Of a stretch of 21,605 nt of DNA, positions 15,145 to 21,605 are shown piece after piece. Source of the stretch: an uncultured Coriobacteriaceae bacterium. GTDB lineage: Bacteria > Actinomycetota > Coriobacteriia > Coriobacteriales > Atopobiaceae. The DNA lies in NCBI GenBank assembly GCA_900551595.1, contig URWR01000009.1, positions 1 to 21,605 of the forward strand. The letters are read 5' to 3'. The stretch's first letter is position 1. Each line of letters starts with the position of its first letter. The position numbers and the translations under genes were made by a program. The notes beneath the pieces are model-generated. The model had not been told where the DNA came from, searched no databases, and was given only the letters and a program-made list of their open reading frames with translations.

Positions 15145-15230
15145 TCAGGACCAATTATGCAACTATTAGTATGTATCGCCGAACCCGGCATACGTATTAC
15201 AGAAACGTCGTCCGAACGGGGGCGGTACCA

Positions 15231-15662
15231 ATGGTTAAAAGGCGGAATAGTCGCCAGGATGCAATTCGTGAGATTGTGCGTGGAAAGTCGATTAAGACTC
15301 AGCATGCATTAGTAGAAGAACTTGAGGCAGAAGGATTTGCTTGTACACAAGCAACGGTTTCTCGTGATATTGCAGATATGGGTTTGAGAAAGCTTCCAGA
15401 GGGCGTATATGTGCTCGCTGAGGACTTACATATGCAGCGTATGGTTTCGGAGCTTGTGCAGCATGTGAATTGTGCTGACAACTTGGTGCTTGTGAAAGCT
15501 CAGCCTGGTACAGCTCCTGGTATTGCCGCTGCAATTGATGCGGCAGATTTGTCTGAAGTAGTGGGAACTATTGCAGGGAACGATACTGTTCTCGTTGTTA
15601 CCGATTCAGCAGAGAAAGCCCACGTATTTGCGTCTCTCATAAACAATTTACGCAACGCTTGA
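15231..15662 (+). CDS. argR: Arginine repressor ArgR
   Basis: 143 aa, standard for ArgR/AhrC. It binds ARG boxes as an arginine-activated hexamer and controls arginine synthesis or breakdown. The N-terminal winged helix (1-62) contains RQDAIREIV, ELEAEGFACTQATVSRDI (recognition helix; the TQATVSRDI signature is exact) and GLRKLPEGVYVL. The C-terminal oligomerisation and arginine-binding domain carries KAQPGTAPGIAAAID (89-103) and VGTIAGNDTVLVV (111-123). The usual motif there is GTIAGDDT; the first Asp is Asn117 here, the second (Asp118) is kept. The ATG at 15231 gives the family-typical start; an upstream ATG at 15171 would add 20 residues without similarity. The ribosome site is a G-rich stretch (15216-15223). 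No arg biosynthesis genes are in the window. Confidence 0.94.
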   Translation: MVKRRNSRQDAIREIVRGKSIKTQHALVEELEAEGFACTQATVSRDIADMGLRKLPEGVYVLAEDLHMQRMVSELVQHVNCADNLVLVKAQPGTAPGIAAAIDAADLSEVVGTIAGNDTVLVVTDSAEKAHVFASLINNLRNA

Positions 15663-15731
15663 TGTGCATACAGGAATAAGCGCAACACTTCATAGCTAAG
15701 CTAGCAGTTGTGGCAATAAGAACCTTCATGA

Positions 15732-15765
15732 AAAAGGGTTGGAACTTGTTTGTTCCAACCCTTTT
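15732..15765. terminator. Bidirectional rho-independent terminator between argR and the PBP gene
   Basis: AAAAGGGTTGGAAC (15732-15745) pairs perfectly with GTTCCAACCCTTTT (15752-15765) around a six-base loop, T-rich on both strands. It serves the convergent argR and PBP genes. Confidence 0.95.
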
Positions 15766-15791
15766 ATGCGTTCGGTTTGAGTAGCTCTCAA

Positions 15792-18047
15792 TCAAAGAAG
15801 CCACGGAAGTGTGAGTGGCGAGTTATACCAGAGTCCCAAAAACGCAGCTATACCAGTACCGGATTGCGCAGGAGGAGTAGTGCTTCCAGTTTCGCCTCCG
15901 TCTGAAGTATCACCGCCTTGTCCAGGATTTGAAGGAGTCTCTCCAGTGGATCCACCATCGCCTGTAGAAGGAGTCTCAGGCGTCTCGGTGCTCTGAGAGT
16001 TATCTGAAGAAGAGGAGTTTTGATCTTTCTTTGTTTCCTCTTTCTTTTCTTCTTCTTTCTTATCCTTCTCTTCTTCTGCCTTACGATCCTCTTCTATTTC
16101 ACTCTGGCTCTTTGTAGCAGAGAAGGTCCAAGAGCTATTCGGCTTGTATTCAGGATCAGCTGCCTCGGGGAATTCCTCACGAGGTGTACCTGCAAGCGTC
16201 TTTGCAAGGTATCGACCGAAAATGGGGCAGGCTGTGTTGGAAGGATGGCCTTCAGAGCCGTAGACATAGATAGGTGCTTCTTCGCGGTAACCAACCCATA
16301 CAGCTACAGAGATTTGTGGTGTATAGCCGCAGAACCAAAGGTCACGGGCATTTTCAGTCGTTCCTGTTTTGCCTGCAATGGGCTGGTCGACTCCATTGGT
16401 GTAGTTAAGTACAGCCGTTGCGGTACCACCTGAGTGGTTGACAACACCAGAAAGCACCTCGGTGGTTGCATGCGCAACCTCAGCTGTTAGTGCTTGAGTT
16501 GGATTATCTTGATGCTCGTATACGGTATTGCCATTGCGGTCTTCAATCTTTGTAATGGCTACCGCATCGTGGTGCACACCACCGGAAGCAAGGGTGGCAT
16601 AGGCTTCTGCCATCTGAATGGGAGGAATACCAATAACGCCGAGAGTGAGTGACTCGTAGGCGGGTAAGTCCTCATCAATACCCATAGCTTTAGCGGTATC
16701 AACGATCTTTTGTGCGCCAATCGCTTGGGCTACTTGAGCATAGCCTGTGTTAGAAGAGTACTCAGTCGCGCGTGCGAGTGTGATGGTGCCATAACTTGTA
16801 TTCGCATAGTTTTGTACGCGCCATGTTGAAGAGGCCTGAATAGGTGAGTTGCAGTTGAGATAAATCTGCGGGTTCATGCCATCACCTATGGCCGCAGCAA
16901 GCGTGAAGGCTTTAAAGCTTGAACCAGCCTGCCTACGAGCTTGTGTTGCAAGGTTGAACTGGTTGGCATTGAAGTCACGTCCACCGATCATGGCCTTTAC
17001 GTAACCCGTATCAGGGTCGATGGCAACAAGGGCAGCCTCGAGTGAATCATCGCCAATATCGTTAAGCGTTTCCTGTACTGCTTCCTCTGCGGCTTGTTGA
17101 CTTGCAGGGTCAAGCGTGGTGTATACCTGCAAACCACCCTGGAAGATAGTGTCAGAGTCAAAGTCTTGCTGAAGCAGCTCTTTGATATAGGCAGTGAAGT
17201 ATGGATAGGTGCCATTCTCATCCATAACCGAGTTGCCAAGATTGAGCGTGATATCTGTTCCGACCGTTTGGTCGTACTCTTCCTGCGTGATAACGCCGTT
17301 GCTCAGCATGCGCCGCAAAACAAGATCACGACGGCTCTTACAAGCATCCATATTGACGGTAGGATCGTAATAGCTTGGTGAGTTTGGAATACCAATAAGT
17401 GTGGCAGCTTCATTAAGGGTGAGCTCGCTGGCGTGCTTATTGAAGTAGGTGATAGATGCTGCTTCAATGCCATAGGCACCATTGCCGTAGTAAATGGTGT
17501 TGAGATACATCATCAAGATTTGATCTTTGGTGTACATCTTCTCCATTTGAATAGCAATGTAAGCCTCACGAACTTTACGTTTGAGAGAGATCTCGAACTG
17601 TTCGTCAGAAAGAACTGTGTTTCTTACAAGCTGCTGAGTAATGGTAGATGCGCCTTCAGAGCCACCAAAAAGCTGGCCAACGGCAGCGCGAATAACGCCT
17701 TGAGGGTCTACACCGTTGTGTTGATAGAAACGCTCGTCCTCAACAGCGACGGTTCCCTCAAGAACATAGGGAGATACTTCATCTTCTGTAACGCTGCGGC
17801 GATTTTGTAGATAGAACTCAGCAATAAGATTGCCATCGGCATCGTAGACCTGAGTTGGTTCGGCTACGAGATATGCGTCTGCCGAAGTATAGTCCGGAAG
17901 GTCTTCAAGCCAAGAATCTACAAGCGTTCCAAGCGACACTGCCAAGGCGATGCCGAGAAGAGCTAAAAATCCCAAAATACCGGCGGCGCCAAAGCCTATA
18001 AAGTGAGTCTTGGAGTGCTTACGCGCGCGTCTGGTGCGAACACCCAT
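15792..18047 (-). CDS. Bifunctional class A penicillin-binding protein (transglycosylase/transpeptidase)
   Basis: 751 aa. It polymerises lipid II into glycan strands and cross-links the peptides outside the membrane. A basic cytoplasmic N-terminus precedes one membrane helix (about 17-43). The GT51 domain has EDERFYQHNGVD (catalytic Glu103), GASTITQQLVRN (132-143), KRKVREAYIA and LNTIYYGNGAYGIEAA. The transpeptidase domain has SSFK (nucleophile Ser376), SSN (431-433) and KTGTTENARD (560-569). From about residue 640 comes a Lys/Glu-rich helical stretch, then a Ser/Thr/Gly/Pro-rich linker, and finally a hydrophobic end (AAFLGLWYNSPLTLPWLL) unusual after such a linker. The start has AAGGAGG 4-5 bases upstream. 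Convergent with argR and divergent from the DUF4422 gene. Confidence 0.96.
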   Translation of the reverse strand: MGVRTRRARKHSKTHFIGFGAAGILGFLALLGIALAVSLGTLVDSWLEDLPDYTSADAYLVAEPTQVYDADGNLIAEFYLQNRRSVTEDEVSPYVLEGTVAVEDERFYQHNGVDPQGVIRAAVGQLFGGSEGASTITQQLVRNTVLSDEQFEISLKRKVREAYIAIQMEKMYTKDQILMMYLNTIYYGNGAYGIEAASITYFNKHASELTLNEAATLIGIPNSPSYYDPTVNMDACKSRRDLVLRRMLSNGVITQEEYDQTVGTDITLNLGNSVMDENGTYPYFTAYIKELLQQDFDSDTIFQGGLQVYTTLDPASQQAAEEAVQETLNDIGDDSLEAALVAIDPDTGYVKAMIGGRDFNANQFNLATQARRQAGSSFKAFTLAAAIGDGMNPQIYLNCNSPIQASSTWRVQNYANTSYGTITLARATEYSSNTGYAQVAQAIGAQKIVDTAKAMGIDEDLPAYESLTLGVIGIPPIQMAEAYATLASGGVHHDAVAITKIEDRNGNTVYEHQDNPTQALTAEVAHATTEVLSGVVNHSGGTATAVLNYTNGVDQPIAGKTGTTENARDLWFCGYTPQISVAVWVGYREEAPIYVYGSEGHPSNTACPIFGRYLAKTLAGTPREEFPEAADPEYKPNSSWTFSATKSQSEIEEDRKAEEEKDKKEEEKKEETKKDQNSSSSDNSQSTETPETPSTGDGGSTGETPSNPGQGGDTSDGGETGSTTPPAQSGTGIAAFLGLWYNSPLTLPWLL

Positions 18048-18136
18048 TGTTCCTCCTTTTTTGGTCGCCCATCATTATGGGGGTTAACCAGACGTAGGAA
18101 AGAATTATTGGCAAAAGTCACGTATATTCTAAAACG

Positions 18137-18154
18137 CATTCATTTGTCTGAATG
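18137..18154. repeat. Inverted repeat in the PBP / DUF4422 divergent region
   Basis: CATTCA (18137-18142) and TGAATG (18149-18154) are complements six bases apart, in the 153-base divergent gap. A second short hairpin, CCCAT-CATT-ATGGG, lies at 18067-18080 in the PBP leader near its ribosome site. Either may be regulatory; evidence is only symmetry. Confidence 0.3.
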
Positions 18155-18200
18155 TGTGTAATAGGGTTTAACACTAAAGTTGATGCGCTGAGGAGGCAAG

Positions 18201-19001
18201 GTGGACACAAAAGAAAACCTTAAAGTGGTTGTCGCCGCGCACGAACCAGCATGGGTGCCAGATGGCGAGGAATTTGTACCGGTACTTTCTGGTGCTGCTT
18301 TATGCCAGTCTGACGAAGCCGTACCTTCAAATTGGAAACGCGATGATAGTGGAGCTAACATCTCTGAGCGTTTTTCGGCTTATGGAGATCTTTGTGCACT
18401 ATATTGGGCATGGAAAAATCTTAATGCTGATGTTTTGGGGTTTGCCTGCAATGGACGCTACCTTGCTTCAAACTATCGCCTTAATAGGAAAAAGCGTGTT
18501 GCACACAAAGATTTCTTGATGCATCGCGTTGCAACGTATGGAATTGTGGTGCCATCGGAGACTAACTATTTTGTCGTGACAACAGCAACACAATTTGCAC
18601 GTGAATATGACGAGTTGCTCATTACCGTTATTCGTGATGTTTTGTCAGAAATCTGTCCAGAATATGAAGAGCCTTTTGTCAGAAGTCTTCGCATCACGCA
18701 TGGGCATCATACCAACCTCTTTTTGATGCGGCGCGATCTGGCGGATGCCTATTGCTCATGGCTCTTCTCTGTGTTGGAAGAGGTTGAGGGGAGTTTTGCT
18801 TCTATTGCACCGCATGTGCTTGAAAATGGCGCCTTGTGTGCTTTGGCAGGACTTTTACTTGATCCTTGGCTTGATGTGCAGAACAAACGGTACGTAGAAA
18901 TTTCTTCAGTACGAGTGGACGATAAGGCGACGGTACCCTCAAGTGCACAATATATTGAAGAGCAATACCGAACAAAATATGGCACAAAAAGTGAAAAATA
19001 G
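18201..19001 (+). CDS. DUF4422-domain glycosyltransferase-like protein
   Basis: 266 aa. It matches the DUF4422 pattern found in capsule and exopolysaccharide loci: VVVAAHEPAWVP (start strand), FVPVLSGAALC, DDSGANISERFSAYGDLCALYWAWKN split over residues 48-72, ADVLGFACNGRYLA (family usually has HYRRYF here, so the His is replaced), HTNLFLMRRDLADAYCSWLFSVLEEVE and a final hydrophobic block. The family is presumed to be glycosyltransferases; donor and acceptor are unknown. The GTG at 18201 is chosen because AGGAGG ends 4 bases earlier. It stands apart from the gtrA-wzz-epsG run, separated by argR and the PBP gene, but could belong to the same surface glycan. No clear terminator separates it from tyrS. 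Confidence 0.78.
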   Translation: MDTKENLKVVVAAHEPAWVPDGEEFVPVLSGAALCQSDEAVPSNWKRDDSGANISERFSAYGDLCALYWAWKNLNADVLGFACNGRYLASNYRLNRKKRVAHKDFLMHRVATYGIVVPSETNYFVVTTATQFAREYDELLITVIRDVLSEICPEYEEPFVRSLRITHGHHTNLFLMRRDLADAYCSWLFSVLEEVEGSFASIAPHVLENGALCALAGLLLDPWLDVQNKRYVEISSVRVDDKATVPSSAQYIEEQYRTKYGTKSEK

Positions 19002-19035
19002 CGTGCTATAAGAGGAGTAGCCACTGCGAAGAAGA

Positions 19036-19053
19036 GCTATTCTGCGCTATTCT
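19036..19053 (+). repeat. Two direct GCTATTCT repeats before tyrS
   Basis: GCTATTCT at 19036-19043 and 19046-19053, offset by ten bases (about one helical turn), in the 123-base gap before tyrS. Such spacing is typical of side-by-side protein sites, but no regulator is known. Confidence 0.4.
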
Positions 19054-19064
19054 ATAGGCTTGCA

Positions 19065-19087
19065 TGTGAGGAGTACCAATCCTCACA
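19065..19087 (+). other. Hairpin in the tyrS leader
   Basis: TGTGAGGA (19065-19072) pairs perfectly with TCCTCACA (19080-19087) around a seven-base loop. It is followed by CTTTCAC rather than a T-run, so it is not a clear terminator. No T-box sequence (TGGNACCGCG) is present in the gap, so classical tRNA-sensing attenuation is unlikely. Confidence 0.55.
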
Positions 19088-19124
19088 CTTTCACAATGAC
19101 ACTGAATACACGGAGGACAGAGCA

Positions 19125-20342
19125 TTGCTGCCAGTTGAGGAACAGCTCAAGGTTATTACGTCGGGTACGATGCAGATTGTGCCGCTTGATGAGCTTAAAA
19201 AGAAGCTCGAAAAAGGTACGCCGCTTAATATCAAGCTTGGCGTAGATCCGACCTCACCCGATTTGCATCTTGGTCATGCCGTTCCCTTGCGTAAGATGCG
19301 TCAATTCCAAGATTTGGGACATAACGTCACACTCATCATTGGTAACGGCACGGCGCTCATTGGCGATCCGTCAGGGCGTGACTCTACTCGTCCGCCGCTT
19401 ACTGAAGAGCAGGTGGAGGCTAACGCCAAGACCTATGTTGAGCAGGCCATGAAAGTGCTCGATCCAGAGCGCACCACGATTGTTCACAATGGCGATTGGC
19501 TGAAGGGCCTCAATCTTGCTGAGATGCTCAAACTTATGAGCCAGTTCAACGTGGCTCGTATTCTTGAGCGCGAGGACTTCCACAACCGCTACACCGAGGG
19601 TAAATCTATCGCCTTGCACGAATTTATCTACCCGGTGCTGCAGGCGTATGACTCGGTGGTTGTGAAGGCTGACCTTGAGATGGGTGGCAACGACCAGATC
19701 TTTAACTTGCTCGCCGGTCGTGATCTCATGCGCGCGATGGACATGGAGCCTCAGGTAGCACTTACCATGCCGCTCTTGGTGGGTACCGATGGCCATAAGA
19801 AGATGTCTAAGAGCTACGGTAACTATATTGGTCTTACAGACGAGCCGGCAGATATGTTTGGCAAGGTTATGTCTATTACCGACGAACTGGTGCCGCTGTA
19901 TTGGCGTCTGTGCTCCACCGCTCCGATTGAGAAGATCGACGCCATCGATGCTGCTTTTGCCGATGGAACTGCCGATCCGTATCAACTCAAGCGTGAGCTG
20001 GGCGTGAATATTGTGGACCTCTACCACGGCGCCGGCGCCGGCGAAGCTGCTATGGCTGCCTTTGATGCTCAGTTCAAGCGCTCTGAGGTTCCTGAGGATA
20101 TTCCTGAGTTTCCGCTTTCTGTTGTTGAGGTAAACGATGAAGGAAAAGTTTACCTGGGACGCTTGCTTGTTGAGGTAGGCATTGCAAAGTCTGCTGGTGA
20201 GGCACGCCGTTTAGTTGATGGCGGCGGCGTGAAGATAAACGGTGAGGCTGTTGCTGCTAAAGCCTACAACGTAGATCCTTCGCTTTTCTCGGCGGGTACC
20301 ACTATTCAGTCTGGTAAGCGTCGTTGGGCACGGTTGGTGTAG
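19125..20342 (+). CDS. tyrS: Tyrosyl-tRNA synthetase
   Basis: 405 aa. It charges tRNA-Tyr with tyrosine. Class I landmarks: HLGH (48-51, the HIGH motif), KLGVDPTSPDLHLGH before it, FIYPVLQAYDSV, and KMSKS (226-230, in GTDGHKKMSKSYGNYIG). A C-terminal S4 RNA-binding domain covers about 340-395 (LGRLLVEVGIAKSAGEARRL). The HLGH and KMSKS spacing and the DPTSPDLHLGH context fit the TyrZ-like subgroup rather than the E. coli TyrS type. The start is TTG: GGAGG (19112-19116) lies 8 bases before it and no in-frame ATG suits. The U32 gene follows closely, so co-transcription is likely. Confidence 0.96.
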   Translation: MLPVEEQLKVITSGTMQIVPLDELKKKLEKGTPLNIKLGVDPTSPDLHLGHAVPLRKMRQFQDLGHNVTLIIGNGTALIGDPSGRDSTRPPLTEEQVEANAKTYVEQAMKVLDPERTTIVHNGDWLKGLNLAEMLKLMSQFNVARILEREDFHNRYTEGKSIALHEFIYPVLQAYDSVVVKADLEMGGNDQIFNLLAGRDLMRAMDMEPQVALTMPLLVGTDGHKKMSKSYGNYIGLTDEPADMFGKVMSITDELVPLYWRLCSTAPIEKIDAIDAAFADGTADPYQLKRELGVNIVDLYHGAGAGEAAMAAFDAQFKRSEVPEDIPEFPLSVVEVNDEGKVYLGRLLVEVGIAKSAGEARRLVDGGGVKINGEAVAAKAYNVDPSLFSAGTTIQSGKRRWARLV

Positions 20343-20350
20343 GGAGTTTA

Positions 20351-20364
20351 TGGGCATATGCCCA
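20351..20364. repeat. 14-bp perfect palindrome over the presumed U32 start codon
   Basis: TGGGCATATGCCCA reads the same on both strands. In RNA it would form a five-pair hairpin with loop ATAT and would contain the ATG at 20358-20360. It may be regulatory or accidental. Confidence 0.4.
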
Positions 20365-21605
20365 AAGTAGATTTGTGTGGAGCAAAAAAAGAGAATATGC
20401 ATCTGCCCGAGCTGTTAGCACCCGCAGGATCCCCTGCGGCATTTCGTGCAGCAATTGCAGGCGGGGCAGATGCTATCTATTGTGCTCTTGGTGATAGCTT
20501 TAACGCACGTAGAAGTGCAGAGAACTTCGATAAAGATGCCTTTGCCGAAGCTTGTCGGATAGCGCATCTTGCGGGCGCTCGCGTGTACCTTACGCTCAAT
20601 GTTGTTATTCGCGAAGACGAGATGGAGCAGGCGCTCCGTCTCGTTCGTGATGTGTGGACGCTTGGAGCCGACGCAATAATCGTCCAAGACTGGGGCCTTA
20701 TGGCCGAGCTGCATTGCAGATGGCCAGAAGTTGAGGTGCACGTATCGACACAAGCAAACGTGCATGACGTGCGCGGTTCTCTGTGGTGCTCAGAAAAAAT
20801 GGGTGTTAAGCGCGTAACGTTATCGCGCGAGCTTTCTCTTCCTGAGATCAAAGCAATTGCTGCAACTGGTATTGAGGTTGAAGTTTTTGGTCATGGAGCG
20901 CTTTGCTTTTGCTATTCGGGCCTTTGTTTGTTCTCGAGCTTAAATGGTGGTCGTTCAGCCAACAGAGGACTTTGTGCTCAGCCATGTCGTTTGCCTTATG
21001 AGCTTATCGATTGCTCTACTGGTGAGGTGTTGTCTCCTGCCGGTAATGGTCGAGCACTGTGTCCTAAAGATGCCTGCACAATTGATGACACCAAAGAACT
21101 TGTAGAGGCACGAGTTGGCTCTCTCAAAATTGAGGGACGTATGAAATCGCCCGATTATGTCCTCTCAGTTGTTTCCGCATATCGGGATGCGTTTGATGAC
21201 TACGCCAATCAGGTTACTGATAAAAACGCGCATGAGATCCGTCATCGCAAACTTGCACGTTCGTTTAATCGTGACTTTACCGATGCCTATTTATGGGGTA
21301 GGTCCGGCAATGAACTCATGAGCTATGGGCGCTCTAATAATCGTGGACAATTGGTTGGAACCGTAATAGGTTCTCGAAAATTGCCCGATGTGAAGAAGCG
21401 CTCGCGAGGCTCTCAAGGTGGGCGTGAGCGCAATCGCACCTTAACCCGGGCAGAAATATATGTCAGTTTGGATGAGCCTGTAGGCAAGGGCGATCTGTTG
21501 GAGTTTCGTCCCCTGGACGATCCAGACAGTTTTCTTACAGCACCCGTAAATGAAGATGCTCCCCGCGGCTCACGTATAACGTGCATTGCCGCACGACCCA
21601 TGCCT
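20358..21605 (+). CDS. U32 family protein (RlhA/TrhP-type RNA hydroxylation), partial
   Basis: Open to the window's right edge, so the C-terminus is missing; at least 403 residues are visible from the ATG at 20397. Bacterial U32 proteins, first called peptidases, include RlhA (23S rRNA C2501 hydroxylation) and TrhP (tRNA U34 hydroxylation). The start is PELLAPAGSPAAFRAAI. The family hallmark runs EVFGHGALCFCYSGLC, then GRSANRGLCAQPCRLPYEL. This holds Cys residues 170, 172, 177, 193 and 197 (counted from 20397), of which four are the presumed Fe-S ligands. LCPKDACTIDD and SLKIEGRMKSPDYV follow. Two starts are possible: 20358 (GGAG 11 bases upstream, inside a palindrome) and 20397, which fits the conserved beginning better; I list the longer. 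It follows tyrS by 15 bases. Confidence 0.88.
   Translation, partial: MPKVDLCGAKKENMHLPELLAPAGSPAAFRAAIAGGADAIYCALGDSFNARRSAENFDKDAFAEACRIAHLAGARVYLTLNVVIREDEMEQALRLVRDVWTLGADAIIVQDWGLMAELHCRWPEVEVHVSTQANVHDVRGSLWCSEKMGVKRVTLSRELSLPEIKAIAATGIEVEVFGHGALCFCYSGLCLFSSLNGGRSANRGLCAQPCRLPYELIDCSTGEVLSPAGNGRALCPKDACTIDDTKELVEARVGSLKIEGRMKSPDYVLSVVSAYRDAFDDYANQVTDKNAHEIRHRKLARSFNRDFTDAYLWGRSGNELMSYGRSNNRGQLVGTVIGSRKLPDVKKRSRGSQGGRERNRTLTRAEIYVSLDEPVGKGDLLEFRPLDDPDSFLTAPVNEDAPRGSRITCIAARPMP

Noticed and set aside
15068..15230. Classical ARG boxes before argR
   Set aside because: No paired TGAAT-N4-ATTCA; only a single ATTCA half and an unrelated AT palindrome, so autoregulation is not shown.
19002..19124. 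T-box riboswitch for tyrS
   Set aside because: The conserved TGGNACCGCG antiterminator sequence is absent and the gap is too short; only a simple hairpin is present.
19371..20027. 218-residue open frame on the minus strand, opposite tyrS
   Set aside because: Antisense to a gene with clear synthetase motifs; His/Val-rich composition typical of reverse-frame translation and no Shine-Dalgarno.

Overview
The window looks chromosomal and mostly housekeeping, from a low- to mid-GC actinobacterium. The gene set (CarD-like regulator, larB/larC, an RlmKL-type methyltransferase, GtrA, a U32 protein, and -10 elements of the form TACAAT) suggests an Atopobiaceae/Coriobacteriia member such as an Atopobium/Lancefieldella-like species. 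That placement is inference from gene content and protein style; no 16S or other marker is present. I see no CRISPR array, insertion sequence, prophage, tRNA or rRNA.

Layout. Left edge, minus strand: the first codons of larC, then larB (nickel-pincer cofactor synthesis for lactate racemase-type enzymes). Plus strand 1127-4413: a CarD-like RNA polymerase-binding protein, a small ACT-domain protein, citrate synthase, and a Cof-type HAD phosphatase, closed by a strong bidirectional terminator at 4451-4481. Minus strand 4506-9367: the potassium permease kup with its own promoter, then a two-domain 23S rRNA methyltransferase (RlmKL type). Plus strand 9663-11384: a phosphohexomutase with a strong terminator. 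Minus strand 11573-12757: a membrane-anchored C39-like peptidase homologue. Plus strand 12977-15067: a short cell-surface glycan cluster (GtrA flippase-like protein, Wzz-like protein, EpsG-type polymerase broken by a one-base frameshift). Then argR (+), a bidirectional terminator, a bifunctional class A penicillin-binding protein (-), a DUF4422 glycosyltransferase-like gene (+), tyrS with a TTG start (+), and a U32 family gene that runs off the right edge (+).

How the genes fit together. Sugar phosphate interconversion, GtrA, the Wzz-like protein, EpsG and the DUF4422 protein could all feed surface polysaccharide assembly. The PBP builds the peptidoglycan to which such polymers are often attached. 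The lar genes, citrate synthase, argR and tyrS concern lactate, glutamate precursor, arginine and tyrosine metabolism or use. They are not one pathway.

Most worth a second look: (1) the RlmL half of the RlmKL protein has lost its recognisable SAM-binding and NPPY motifs while the RlmK half is intact; (2) the C39-like protein has Ser where the family's nucleophilic Cys is expected, with a Cys four residues later; (3) epsG is split by an apparent one-base loss in a T run; (4) the citrate synthase Shine-Dalgarno lies inside a stable-looking hairpin; (5) ArgR carries Asn at one of its two usual arginine-contacting Asp positions. I did not find a convincing wholly new system.
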